64,000 bases of DNA from DATFXM01 sp035315885 (GTDB taxonomy: Bacteria > Acidobacteriota > Blastocatellia > UBA7656), in assembly GCA_035315885.1 (NCBI GenBank), contig DATFXM010000061.1, forward strand, positions 8,371-72,370. Direction: 5' to 3'. The notes under the pieces are model-generated. The model did not search any database. It had not been told where the DNA came from and saw only the letters and a program-made list of their open reading frames with translations. Shown here in pieces: positions 42,997 to 51,099 of this stretch. Within the stretch, counting starts at the first letter, position 1. Every line of letters begins with the position of its first letter. The position numbers were made by a program, and so were the translations under genes.

Positions 42997-43039
42997 CAAA
43001 AAAACAAGGGCGAACCGAGATGTTCATCCCGCTTCGCCC
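42997..43039 (-). terminator. Rho-independent terminator for the secreted Arg-rich protein gene
   Basis: On the minus strand GGGCGAA (43039-43033) pairs with TTCGCCC (43014-43008), followed by TTG and eight T. It lies about 235 bases after the stop of the gene at 43271. Between them are the 17-bp repeats and a GGGCGGGG/CCCCGCCC hairpin (43230-43252). Confidence 0.7.
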
Positions 43040-43083
43040 GTCGCCCCCACAAAAGAAAATTCCTGTAGCCCTGAAATCGCGCG

Positions 43084-43179
43084 AGGTACAAATCAGACCG
43101 GAGTACCACTCAGACCAGAGTACCAATAAAACCGGATTACCAATTAAACCGGAGCACCAATTCAGACCGAAGCGCAAAT
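43084..43179. repeat. Degenerate 17-bp tandem repeat
   Basis: Units CAGACCGGAGTACCACT (43094), CAGACCAGAGTACCAAT (43111), AAAACCGGATTACCAAT (43128) and TAAACCGGAGCACCAAT (43145) are followed by an 18-base variant (43162) and preceded by a half unit. The core is ACCGGAGTACCAAT. It lies in the 3' untranslated region of the secreted protein gene. The wider gap 42960-43270 contains no gene. Confidence 0.75.
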
Positions 43180-43270
43180 TAGATCGATCTGTAAGGCCCC
43201 AGAAGCCAGTAGCCCTGCCCCACCCGCGTGGGCGGGGACGATGCCCCCGCCCAATACTGTTCAAGGTACT

Positions 43271-43873
43271 CTACCACCGTCTGTGCGCGGTCTCGCGATA
43301 CCCTTGCGAATACCCTCGTTGAAACGCCGCACGATAGACTTGACGGTACGCTTCTCTGCTTCCGTATTCTGAGTGATAACCACTATCCCCGTCTCGATAG
43401 TGTTCAGAATTGTTCGGATTGAAAGACCGCCGATCGTGGCCATCGTCCCGCCCCCGATCAAGACCTGTCGAATAGCCGCGCTGCTCCGCTACGCTGCGAC
43501 CCTGTCCCGTCAGCCCGTAACCACGCCCGCCGTAGTTGCCCGGATAGCCATAGGAACCCGGATAGTAGTAACCCTGACGATAGCGCTCACGAGCCCACTC
43601 GCGCTGTCGTTCCGCCTCTCGCCACTCCCGTTCACGCCTTTCCCGCGCCTCCCGCTCACGCCACTCCTCTCGCCGCTCCCGAGCCTGACGCTCCCGCCAT
43701 TCCCGCTCCCTGCGATCGCGGTCACCATCACGGTCCCGGTCATGGTCGCGATCGTGGTCATGATCCCGATCCTCAGCCAAAGCCACCGTGCCAAAGCTCG
43801 TCGCGCCGCCAAAAAGAAGCGTCACAGCCAGAAAAGATCCAGTAATCGCCTTCTTACAAGTAACGAGGTTCAT
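43271..43873 (-). CDS. Secreted Arg/Asp/Glu-rich low-complexity protein
   Basis: A 200-residue protein with a signal peptide (AITGSFLAVTLLFGGATSFGTVALA) and a Shine-Dalgarno AAGGTGAT before ATG. The mature part begins with HD/RD repeats (DRDHDHDRDHDRDRDGDRD), then an extended charged helix of REWRER/ARERRE repeats (about 50-95), a Gly/Tyr-rich stretch (GYYYPGSYGYPGNYGG) and a tail with GYSTGLDRGRDDG and AFQRGYSQGYRE. I recognise no enzyme domain. The GYxxGxxxGxxD repeats recur in small exported acidobacterial proteins of unknown role. It could be an envelope or stress protein or a metal binder through its His/Asp runs. Confidence 0.8.
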   Translation of the reverse strand: MNLVTCKKAITGSFLAVTLLFGGATSFGTVALAEDRDHDHDRDHDRDRDGDRDRREREWRERQARERREEWREREARERREREWREAERQREWARERYRQGYYYPGSYGYPGNYGGRGYGLTGQGRSVAEQRGYSTGLDRGRDDGHDRRSFNPNNSEHYRDGDSGYHSEYGSREAYRQVYRAAFQRGYSQGYRETAHRRW

Positions 43874-44028
43874 CGCTCAGTATCACCTTTCGTATGCTGA
43901 GACCTCCGATCTTGCTAGTTCTCCTCCGCTGTCTATGATTTTCCACCCGGGCAAAAGGTGGCCTGCTCAAGAAAAAAGTTCTAGGACCTTGCCGCCTTCC
44001 GAACCTTTGCCATTGCTTAAGTAGCGTT

Positions 44029-44048
44029 CAGCCTAATAGACTAGGCTG
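44029..44048. promoter_or_regulatory. Inverted repeat upstream of AraC-type gene
   Basis: CAGCCTA (44029-44035), six bases, TAGGCTG (44042-44048): a perfect 7-bp dyad 41 bases before the regulator's ATG. It is a possible autoregulatory site; no evidence beyond symmetry and position. Confidence 0.4.
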
Positions 44049-44089
44049 CAATACAAGGCACTCCCTGATGGAGCGTTTCGGAAGCGTTG

Positions 44090-44830
44090 ATGGCACGAGC
44101 ACGATACAAAGAACAACGCGCACCTCGGCAGCTTGACCCGTGGGTAGAAGGCGTGTGGTCGGTGGAGACGCCACGGGAGCGGGTAGTGGGCTACGGCGTT
44201 CCCCCTGACGGCTGTCTCGACATCATTTATTCTGCCGGCGAGGGCATTCGCGCGGTCGGAGCCATGACCGTGGAACGTCAGTTCGACTTCGCCGCAAACA
44301 GTTGTCTGTTCGGCGTTAGATTTCGACCCGGGCTCGCCGGCCGCTTCCTTCAGGCGTCCCCCGCGGAGCTCACCGACAAGATCCTCTCCTTAGAAGACCT
44401 CTGGGGCGCAGAAGCGAGACAGTTGCGACAGCAACTCGACGACTTAACTGCGGGTGAGCAGCGCTTCACGTTAATCCTGGACGCGCTCGTCAAACGCACT
44501 GCGGCTCCAAATCCGGTGCAGCGCGCGATTCATGCGATAACATTGATGGCCGGCAACGTGGATCTGGAGTTTGTCGCGCGTCAGGCCAATCTGAGCCCCC
44601 GACAATTCCGCCGGCGATGTCTCGAAGAGAGCGGGCTCACGCCTAAACACCTCTGTAGAGTCTTGCGGTTTCAACAAGCCTGCAGGCTCGCAGAGTCTTT
44701 ACCCCGCCGTGACTGGTCCCGCATAGCGGTGGATGCCGGCTTCTTCGATCAGGCCCACCTCATAAGCGATTTCCGAGAGTTTACCGGCCGCACGCCCGTG
44801 TCCTTTTTTTCCAATACTCCGCAACGCTGA
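44090..44830 (+). CDS. AraC family transcriptional regulator (DUF6597 N-terminal domain)
   Basis: I take the ATG at 44090 rather than the TTG three bases before, giving 246 residues. The N-terminal half (LDPWVEGVWSVETP, DGCLDIIYS, GVRFRPGLAGRFLQASPAELTDK) is the DUF6597 sensor-like domain. The C-terminal half has the two AraC helix-turn-helix motifs (LEFVARQANLSPRQFRRRCLEESGLTPKH and IAVDAGFFDQAHLISDFREFTGRTPVSFF). The gene downstream, 18 bp away, encodes a VOC protein and is probably co-transcribed. The ligand is unknown. Confidence 0.9.
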   Translation: MARARYKEQRAPRQLDPWVEGVWSVETPRERVVGYGVPPDGCLDIIYSAGEGIRAVGAMTVERQFDFAANSCLFGVRFRPGLAGRFLQASPAELTDKILSLEDLWGAEARQLRQQLDDLTAGEQRFTLILDALVKRTAAPNPVQRAIHAITLMAGNVDLEFVARQANLSPRQFRRRCLEESGLTPKHLCRVLRFQQACRLAESLPRRDWSRIAVDAGFFDQAHLISDFREFTGRTPVSFFSNTPQR

Positions 44831-44848
44831 CTCGCTATAGTCGCGGGC

Positions 44849-45337
44849 ATGAAAAGGAAAACACTGCTGATGCTGATTGCCGCTGCTGCGGCCTGCAGCG
44901 CAGGCTTGCGCGCGACTGTTGCCCAACAAAAACCAAACACCGAGGTCATTTCCAAAATGAAAATCACGCCAATTCTCGTTGTCGATGAGATCGAAAAGTC
45001 ACTGCCTTTTTGGACGGAGCGCCTTGGGTTCACCAAGACGGTCGAGGTTCCCGAAGGAAACCGGCTCGCGTTTGTAATTCTGGTCCACGACGGCGCGGAA
45101 TTGATGATTCAGACCGCCGCCAGCGTTCGAAAGGACGTTCCCGCGTTTGCACCTAAAGGAGCATCACTTGCCTCGTTCCTGTATATCGAAGTTGAAGATT
45201 TTCAGGACGTGCGAAAGAGGCTCGAGGGTTATCCGATTTCTATGTCGGAGCGCGAGGCCTTTTATGGAATGCGCGAAATCGGAGTGAAGGAACCGTGCGG
45301 GAATGTCGTTGTGTTCGCCTCGCCGATAAAAAAGTAA
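44849..45337 (+). CDS. VOC (glyoxalase/bleomycin-resistance-like) protein with N-terminal export signal
   Basis: A 162-residue protein. Residues 40-160 form one VOC module (KITPILVVDEIEKSLPFWTERLGFTKTVEVP ... VKEPCGNVVVFASPI). The first 25 residues (KRKTLLMLIAAAAACSAGLRATVAQ) look like a Sec signal, with Ala-Ala-Cys as a possible lipobox, which is unusual for VOC proteins. If the internal Met at about residue 37 were the start, it would be cytosolic. The metal ligands of glyoxalase are incomplete, so the reaction is unknown. Confidence 0.85.
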   Translation: MKRKTLLMLIAAAAACSAGLRATVAQQKPNTEVISKMKITPILVVDEIEKSLPFWTERLGFTKTVEVPEGNRLAFVILVHDGAELMIQTAASVRKDVPAFAPKGASLASFLYIEVEDFQDVRKRLEGYPISMSEREAFYGMREIGVKEPCGNVVVFASPIKK

Positions 45338-45510
45338 TTGACCCACCCGGAATTTGGCCCAACGCAAAGACGCGCACGACCCTTTAAACCCTAACAGACC
45401 TAATCCGTCCTCAGTCTTTGCGTTGGGTCCGAACAATCTTCAACCTGCCCTCACCCGCTCCTGAATTCGTGACCGCGCCTGGCCGCTACCAGCAACGACG
45501 GCCGTGAAAC

Positions 45511-45521
45511 TGGTCACACCA
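45511..45521. promoter_or_regulatory. GntR/FadR-type operator candidate (gntR upstream)
   Basis: TGGTCACACCA has the TGGT-N3-ACCA form of FadR-subfamily operators. The same pattern recurs at the pectinesterase/ExuT junction. It lies 143 bp before the gntR ATG. Confidence 0.5.
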
Positions 45522-45552
45522 ATACTTCATTTCGCGCTGCGTTGTGATCGAC

Positions 45553-45567
45553 AAGGTCAGACAAATT
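45553..45567. promoter_or_regulatory. Second GntR-type operator candidate (gntR upstream)
   Basis: AAGGTCAGACAAATT closely matches ATAGGTCAGACCAAT at 48966. It could mediate autoregulation. Confidence 0.45.
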
Positions 45568-45663
45568 GTTTAACATTAGCGACAGCGAACAAAGCAACAA
45601 GTTGGGTAAGGGCTGGAAAAGCACTAAATCCGTGAGAAAGCCGGCTGACCGAAGAAAAGTGGT

Positions 45664-46392
45664 ATGACCCGTCTAAAAACAGAAAAGTTCAAAGTGCTCG
45701 AGCCTGAGAAGGGCGGAACGACTTCCGAAGAGGTCGTGGTGCACCTTCGCGAGATGATACAGCGAGGCGAGTTGCGCGCCGGTGATCGGCTTCCGCCTGA
45801 ACGGGACCTTGCTCGGCTTCTGGGTGTCAGCCGACCCACGCTGCGCGCGGGCATCAGGTCGCTGGCGGCGGTTGGGGTTCTGCAATCAAGGCAGGGTGCC
45901 GGCACTTTTGTAGTGGACAACGATGGACCGCCGTCGCTCGACAGCAGCCCGTTGAGACTGATGGCTGCTCTGCATGGCTTCACGTCCGCGGAGATGTTCG
46001 AAGCACGGCAATCGATAGAGAGCGCGATGGCGGCGCTGGCTGCAGAGCGGGCGTCCTCAGATCACCTTGTGTCAATGGCAGAGGAAATCGCGGGGATGTA
46101 CGCGTCTCTCGACGAGCCCGAGCAATATTTGATTCACGACATGCGCTTTCACCAGACGGTGGCGGCCGCTTCGGGAAATCGGATTTTGACCGCGCTCATG
46201 AATATGGTTGCGACGATCCTGTTCGATGTGCGAAGCAAGACGGTGAAGAGGGCCAGAGACCTGAAAGAATCAGCCGAGATGCACCGGCAGATCTACAGGT
46301 CTATTCGGGATCGGAATCCGGAAGGAGCGCGGAACGCGATGCGGGATCATCTTGTTCTTGCGCAGAAGGCTCAGGAATCGGAAGAGGTTTGA
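45664..46392 (+). CDS. GntR family transcriptional regulator, FadR subfamily (FCD domain)
   Basis: A 242-residue protein. The winged helix is at about 20-90 (GELRAGDRLPPERDLARLLGVSRPTLRAGIRSLAAVGVL...GAGTFV). The FCD effector domain follows, with the metal-ligand pattern HDMRFHQTVAAASGN and EMHRQIYRSIRDRNPEGARNAMRDHL. FCD regulators of this kind (UxuR/ExuR/KdgR analogues) often sense hexuronates. It converges on a KDG kinase gene whose operon includes a hexuronate transporter and pectinesterase, so I infer control of pectin or galacturonate use. Shared operator-like sites support this. Confidence 0.92.
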   Translation: MTRLKTEKFKVLEPEKGGTTSEEVVVHLREMIQRGELRAGDRLPPERDLARLLGVSRPTLRAGIRSLAAVGVLQSRQGAGTFVVDNDGPPSLDSSPLRLMAALHGFTSAEMFEARQSIESAMAALAAERASSDHLVSMAEEIAGMYASLDEPEQYLIHDMRFHQTVAAASGNRILTALMNMVATILFDVRSKTVKRARDLKESAEMHRQIYRSIRDRNPEGARNAMRDHLVLAQKAQESEEV

Positions 46393-46424
46393 ACGGTTTC
46401 GGGTTTCTGGTTAAGCCGGAAAAA

Positions 46425-47525
46425 TCACCTCGTTACCCTCGCGGTTCCCCCTTTCATCACCCGCTCTACCTCGGCCAATGTCGCCATCGTGGTGTCACCC
46501 GGCGTAGTCATCGCAAGCGCACCGTGCGCAGCGCCGCATTCCACTGCCCATTGAGCGCCTCGGTCCATTATCAAGCCGTAGATCAATCCCGAACAGAATG
46601 AGTCGCCGCCTCCAATGCGATCGTAGATCTCGAGGTTCTCTCGGATCGGAGCCTCGTACAACTCTCCGTCCGCATAACAAACCGCACCCCAGTCATTCAA
46701 CGTAGCCGTCTTCGCGTTTCTCAGCGTAGTGGCCACAACCTTGAAATTGGGATATTCGCTTACCGCGCGCTGTATCATCGTGCGAAAACTCTTCACGTCC
46801 AGCTTTGAATGCTGCTCGTCCAACCCCTCGACCTCGAACCCCAACGCCGCAGTGAAGTCTTCCTCGTTGCCGATCATCACATCCACAAACGGCGCAAGCG
46901 ATCGATTCACCTCGCGAGCTCGGTCTCTTCCACCTATTCCCTTCCACAACGACTCTCGATAGTTGAGATCGTACGAAACAACAGCACCGCTACGCCGGGC
47001 AGCCTCCATCGCTTCGCGTGCTGCCTGTGGCGTCGTTTCAGACAACGCAGCGAAAATCCCGCCGGTGTGAAACCATCGCGCACCTTCCCTGGTGAAGATC
47101 TCGTCCCAATCGATGTCTCCCGCCTTCAGTTGAGACGCGGCGGTGTGCCCGCGGTCCGAACAGCCTACCGCCGCACGAACGCCGAAACCTCGTTCGGTAA
47201 AATTCAAGCCGTTCCGCACGCTCCTTCCGATTCCATCGTACTTGACCCAGCGGACATGCGATTGATCCACGCCACCTTGATAAATCAGGTCCTGAATCAG
47301 CCGGCCGATAGGGTTGTCGGCAAACGCAGTCACTAGCGCCGTCTCGAGTCCGAAGCAACGCTTCAGGCCACGCGCGACGTTGTACTCACCGCCGCCTTCC
47401 CATGCGGAAAACGCACGCGTCGTGTGTATCCGCGAGTCGCCCGGATCCAATCGCAACATCACCTCTCCAAGACTGACGAGATCCCAACGACACGCACCAG
47501 GCTGCTTAATGCTCAAGCTCTTCAT
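46425..47525 (-). CDS. kdgK: 2-keto-3-deoxygluconate kinase-like PfkB sugar kinase
   Basis: A 366-residue ribokinase-family kinase. It opens with LVSLGEVMLRLDPGDSRI and has GGGEYNVARGLKRCFG as sugar site. The ATP/anion hole and catalytic base are in DRIGGGDSFCSG, with Gly where many have GAGD. It phosphorylates 2-keto-3-deoxygluconate, the uronate catabolite, before aldol cleavage. It is 15 bp downstream of the ExuT-like transporter, in one operon with pectinesterase. No KDPG aldolase or uronate isomerase is in the window. Confidence 0.85.
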   Translation of the reverse strand: MKSLSIKQPGACRWDLVSLGEVMLRLDPGDSRIHTTRAFSAWEGGGEYNVARGLKRCFGLETALVTAFADNPIGRLIQDLIYQGGVDQSHVRWVKYDGIGRSVRNGLNFTERGFGVRAAVGCSDRGHTAASQLKAGDIDWDEIFTREGARWFHTGGIFAALSETTPQAAREAMEAARRSGAVVSYDLNYRESLWKGIGGRDRAREVNRSLAPFVDVMIGNEEDFTAALGFEVEGLDEQHSKLDVKSFRTMIQRAVSEYPNFKVVATTLRNAKTATLNDWGAVCYADGELYEAPIRENLEIYDRIGGGDSFCSGLIYGLIMDRGAQWAVECGAAHGALAMTTPGDTTMATLAEVERVMKGGTARVTR

Positions 47526-47540
47526 ATTCGTTTCACTGAC

Positions 47541-48890
47541 CTATGAGTTTTCGAGCTTCGCGGGCTCAACCCTGGGGATGATCAACTGAATCAGCGACAA
47601 CGCAACAAGGTAAGCCGAACCGGCAATGATGAAAATCGGCACGTAACTGCCGGTCCTCTGGAGAATCTCTCCGACAAGACGGGCGATCAACAGCCCACCT
47701 ACTGCGCCTGCCATACCCCCGAACCCGACGACTGATCCTACCGCACCGGCCGGAAACATGTCCGAAACGAGCGTGAATATATTAGCCGACCAACCCTGGT
47801 GCGCCGCGGCAGCAAGTCCGATGAGCAAGACCGCAACCCACAGATTGGTGACATTTGACGCGGCTACGATAGGCACTACGAGCACCGCGCAAATCAGCAT
47901 AGCCGTCTTTCGAGCTCGGTTGATCGTCCAACCGCGACGAATAAGAGAGGAAGACAGCCAGCCTCCACCAACACTGCCCACGTCGGCGATCAGGTAGATG
48001 GCAATCAGCGGCGGTCCGAAGTCCTTGAGTTGAAGTCCGTATCGTTTATTCAAAAAGTCCGGCAACCAGAAAAGGTAAACCCACCAGATCGGATCGGTCA
48101 TGAACTTACCGAGGGCGAAGGCCCACGTCTGTCGGTGCGATACAAGTTTCTTCCACGGAACCCGAGCGTTCGATTCGACAGGGTCGCTCTTGATGTAAGC
48201 CAACTCGGCGGCAGACACATGCGGATGCTCTTCCGGCCGCCAATAAAACACAAGCCAACACACAAGCCACAAGAATCCGAGCGCGCCGGTGAACACAAAC
48301 GCCCACTGCCATCCCCATCGTCCTGTAATAAACGACACAATCGGTGGAGTAGCGATAACCCCCACATTGGTGCCGGCATTGAACAGGCCCGTTGCCAGGG
48401 CGCGCTCCTTTTTTGGGAACCATTCGGCGACCGTCTTGATCGACGCGGGGAAGTTTCCGGATTCTCCCAGGCCCAGCATGAACCGAGCTACGCCGAAACC
48501 CATCACCGAGCGCGCCAGCGCATGACCCATCGCCGCAATGCTCCAAAACACCACCGCCAGCGAAAAGCCCTTCCTGGTTCCGAGGCGGTCCATCAAACGG
48601 CCCATCCCCAGCAACCCGACTGCGTAAGCCATCTGGAAGAACACAACGATCCAACTGTATTGGATCTCGCTCCAACCTATCTCTGTTTGAAGAGTAGACT
48701 TCAGTATTCCAATGGTCTGGCGATCGATGTAATTGATCGTGGCCGCGAAGAACAGAAGTGCGCAAATGACCCAGCGGTGCCTGCCGGCCGAGGCAACTAT
48801 TTTTTCGGCAGCTCCGGCGCCGGCCCGCGAGGAGCCGGCTTCGTCAACCGCATTTGCCTCGGCGCCGACAATGTTTGTGGCTTCATTCAT
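47541..48890 (-). CDS. ExuT-like hexuronate MFS transporter (ACS family)
   Basis: I take the ATG at 48890; an in-frame ATG at 48935 is possible. The 449-residue protein has about 12 membrane segments and the ACS-family signature NYIDRQTIGILKSTLQ, GLGESGNFPASIKTVAEWFPKKERALATGLFNAGTNVG and GWQWAFVFTGALGF. This is very close to hexuronate (galacturonate/glucuronate) transporters. It sits between pectinesterase and KDG kinase on one strand. Operator-like sites flank the junction with pectinesterase, so it may also have its own promoter there. Confidence 0.9.
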   Translation of the reverse strand: MNEATNIVGAEANAVDEAGSSRAGAGAAEKIVASAGRHRWVICALLFFAATINYIDRQTIGILKSTLQTEIGWSEIQYSWIVVFFQMAYAVGLLGMGRLMDRLGTRKGFSLAVVFWSIAAMGHALARSVMGFGVARFMLGLGESGNFPASIKTVAEWFPKKERALATGLFNAGTNVGVIATPPIVSFITGRWGWQWAFVFTGALGFLWLVCWLVFYWRPEEHPHVSAAELAYIKSDPVESNARVPWKKLVSHRQTWAFALGKFMTDPIWWVYLFWLPDFLNKRYGLQLKDFGPPLIAIYLIADVGSVGGGWLSSSLIRRGWTINRARKTAMLICAVLVVPIVAASNVTNLWVAVLLIGLAAAAHQGWSANIFTLVSDMFPAGAVGSVVGFGGMAGAVGGLLIARLVGEILQRTGSYVPIFIIAGSAYLVALSLIQLIIPRVEPAKLENS

Positions 48891-48965
48891 TGGGTCGTCT
48901 ATACACCTTCCAAGCGTCGGATACGCCGCCGGCATTTCGCATTCTCGCCCGTTTGCGGATTCACC

Positions 48966-48980
48966 ATAGGTCAGACCAAT
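48966..48980. promoter_or_regulatory. GntR-type operator candidate upstream of ExuT-like gene
   Basis: ATAGGTCAGACCAAT is a near palindrome around a central A (6 of 7 arm positions match). It is 76 bases before the transporter ATG, and a 13-of-15 match occurs upstream of gntR. Confidence 0.55.
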
Positions 48981-49022
48981 TCGACCTGCAACACGCTGTC
49001 TATCACTCTGCCCTGAACAATG

Positions 49023-50120
49023 TCAAGATATTCCGGTCGAATGGTCTAACCACTGCGTGCGGATTCTTGCGCTCGCCGGCACAGGGTGCCGCCCTAAACA
49101 CCTCGGCCAAGATCCTTGGGGCATCGGGGTGCGACTATCGTTTAGCGGATCCCATCGATCCGGCCCGCCCAGCACCTCAGCGACTGTAAGTTTCTTTGCC
49201 TCACTCTCGCTGACAACCTTGGACCACTTGACCCGCACAGGGCCCGCGGCGCCGGCACCTCTGCTCTTGTACTCCCCGTATCGCACAGTGGCTTCTCGCT
49301 CCGGCTGATCCCAGTTGTGCCAGCCCTCCGGCCGAATCGCATCGCACATCTCGGTAGACAGGAACACCACGCTCGAGAAAGCGCGCCACGGCCGGCCAAG
49401 ATAGGTTTTCACTCCTGGTTCTGCGGTGATGGTGCAGTTTGAAAACACGAACCCGTACTTCTGATTGTCGGGCGTAGAGGCAGCGGTGATATATCCGTTC
49501 TTGAGGCAATGAATGTGGCAGTGTTGAAAGAAGGCGGTCGAACCTCCGAAAATGAAATCGACGTGGCCGGCGATGTAGCAGTCTTCGAAGTATTGTCTTC
49601 CGCGATTGATGAACACCGTATCCTGCCAGCCAAGGAATCGACAATTACGAAATGTTACTCGGTCGCCGTCGACTCGCACTGCAAGCGCCTGACCGATCGG
49701 GCCCGCCGAATTCTCGAAAGTAATGTTTTCTACAATGAAGTCGTCGGCGTCGATTGTGACGGTCGGAGTGCGAAAAGTGCCGATCGGTTTTCCGTCGTGC
49801 CCAACGATGCCGGCGTACAGACCGTAAGTGAGAATCGTCCTGTTGGCATCCTCGCCGATCATGCGGACAAATCGCTTTTCGTGTTGAACGTAGACGAGCT
49901 CTTTGTAAACGCCCGGCTTGATGCGAATGATGACCGGCTTGTCCGGCGTTCCGGTAGGCGCGGCCATCACCGCTTCCTGAATACTCTTGAAGCGTGCGGT
50001 TCCATCGGCCGCTACGGTGATCTCTGTGTCTGCCGTGACCGGATCAGCTCGCGCCGTCAGAAAGGAGGCGCCGGCGCACGCAGTCATTACGAGAAGGATG
50101 TATGCAGAGGCACGGCTCAT
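49023..50120 (-). CDS. Pectinesterase (carbohydrate esterase family 8)
   Basis: A 365-residue secreted enzyme with a signal peptide to about residue 25 and the right-handed beta-helix of pectin methylesterases. Motifs: FKSIQEAVMAAP near the start, QALAVRVDGDRVTFRNCRFLGWQDTVF (catalytic Asp), GHVDFIFGGSTAFF (second Asp), and YLGRPWR (Arg). It removes methyl esters from homogalacturonan in the periplasm or outside. The last ~35 residues (after RWDPLN) do not look like family sequence and may be a read-through tail; this tail contains an operator-like site. It is first in the operon with the hexuronate transporter and KDG kinase. Confidence 0.92.
   Translation of the reverse strand: MSRASAYILLVMTACAGASFLTARADPVTADTEITVAADGTARFKSIQEAVMAAPTGTPDKPVIIRIKPGVYKELVYVQHEKRFVRMIGEDANRTILTYGLYAGIVGHDGKPIGTFRTPTVTIDADDFIVENITFENSAGPIGQALAVRVDGDRVTFRNCRFLGWQDTVFINRGRQYFEDCYIAGHVDFIFGGSTAFFQHCHIHCLKNGYITAASTPDNQKYGFVFSNCTITAEPGVKTYLGRPWRAFSSVVFLSTEMCDAIRPEGWHNWDQPEREATVRYGEYKSRGAGAAGPVRVKWSKVVSESEAKKLTVAEVLGGPDRWDPLNDSRTPMPQGSWPRCLGRHPVPASARIRTQWLDHSTGIS
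49042..49052. promoter_or_regulatory. GntR-type operator candidate in 3' end of pectinesterase gene
   Basis: TGGTCTAACCA, again TGGT-N3-ACCA, 76 bp from the site at 48966. It lies in the atypical C-terminal coding tail. Confidence 0.4.
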
Positions 50121-50138
50121 CTCACGTCGGCAGGTCCG

Positions 50139-50281
50139 GTTTAGGGTTTCGGGTTTTGTGTTTCGGGTTTTGTGTTTCGGGTTTACGACTTCAGGTTTAG
50201 GGTTTCGGGTTCGTCAGAATCCTGAATAGCAAATCGACGCAGTACCGTTCAACACGAACCCGGAACCTAAACCCGAAACTC
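50139..50281. repeat. Heptamer array (GTTTCGG/GTTTAGG) with inverted partner
   Basis: Ten in-phase units from 50139 to 50208: GTTTAGG, GTTTCGG, GTTTTGT, GTTTCGG, GTTTTGT, GTTTCGG, GTTTACG, ACTTCAG, GTTTAGG, GTTTCGG. The inverse GAACCCGGAACCTAAACCCG begins at 50256. It lies between the protease stop and the pectinesterase start and is the same motif family as the middle of the 8397 array. Confidence 0.85.
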
Positions 50282-50286
50282 AAAGT

Positions 50287-51018
50287 TTACTGAGTCTGTG
50301 CGCCAGCCTCGTACTCCTGGAGGAACTTTTGCGCCTTTACGCCGGGGCTCATGAACGCGACGCCTTCCTGCCAGTCGTAGCCGCAGAAGACTCCCACAAC
50401 TTGCCCCTGTTCGTTGTAAACCGGACTTCCCGAAAAGCCATCAAGCGCATCTATCTTTGCAGATAAATATTGCTGTCCGCGAAAGGTGTACTGCCCGGTG
50501 AATACGCCTCGCCGAAGAAATTTGGAATCTCGAGGCTGCGCGATGAGAAGAAGCTGTTCATTCTTGGTCGGCTCCAACTGAAAAGTGGGTCGCTTGGCTT
50601 CCTTTGATGACGTGCAGACCGCCAGGAGCGCAAGATCGGCTTCGCGGTCTACTTTGACGACTCTGGCCGGACAGCCATTTACGTAAGCCTTCACCTGCAG
50701 CTCATCCTGTGGCTTGAATCCTAGTATCCGCTTCTTTGAATCGCTCAATCTCCCCGACACAACGTGGTATGCGGTCATCACAAGCCCATCGCCGACCACA
50801 AACCCGCTCGCATAAGCGTTCGGTCCCATATCGGTCAGGATCGATAGCGCCCGCTCCGCCGCATTACGATTCTTTCTGCTGAACTCCAACGAAATCGAGA
50901 GTGTGTAACGCCCTCGCTCTTTGGCGATGTTGGTGGCGTTGCTTTGCGATGCTAAAACTGGCGTCAAAGTAAAGACCGCCATCGCGATAAAAGCAGCAAC
51001 ACAGAGCCCCTTCCTCAT
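50287..51018 (-). CDS. Secreted trypsin-like serine protease
   Basis: The ATG at 51018 follows a perfect GGAGG and opens a signal peptide (KGLCVAAFIAMAVFTLTPVLA), giving 243 residues. The catalytic triad is visible as TAYHVV (His), EADLALL (Asp) and GFSGSPVYN (Ser), in an S1/HtrA-like double barrel. No PDZ domain follows. The extra Cys pairs (NGCPARV, AVCTS) could form a disulfide. It probably acts in the periplasm or at the surface. It stands alone between two repeat regions, so no pathway is evident. Confidence 0.88.
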   Translation of the reverse strand: MRKGLCVAAFIAMAVFTLTPVLASQSNATNIAKERGRYTLSISLEFSRKNRNAAERALSILTDMGPNAYASGFVVGDGLVMTAYHVVSGRLSDSKKRILGFKPQDELQVKAYVNGCPARVVKVDREADLALLAVCTSSKEAKRPTFQLEPTKNEQLLLIAQPRDSKFLRRGVFTGQYTFRGQQYLSAKIDALDGFSGSPVYNEQGQVVGVFCGYDWQEGVAFMSPGVKAQKFLQEYEAGAQTQ

Positions 51019-51099
51019 CCGTGCCTCCTTTCTTGAATTTAATGAATATCGGTTCAAGATACCTTGAACGCGCAGATTTTGGAAGCTGACATATTTTAA

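Larger units (their letters stand above)
45338..45663. other. Intergenic region before gntR
   Basis: No gene. It holds a 14-bp perfect inverted repeat (CCCAACGCAAAGAC at 45358-45371 and its complement at 45414-45427, loop 42 bases), perhaps the end of the VOC transcript, then two operator-like sites for the GntR regulator (45511, 45553). Confidence 0.55.

Noticed and set aside
48030..49016. 328-residue plus-strand frame over the hexuronate transporter
   Set aside because: Antisense to a clear MFS gene; Arg/His/Pro-rich with no family pattern.
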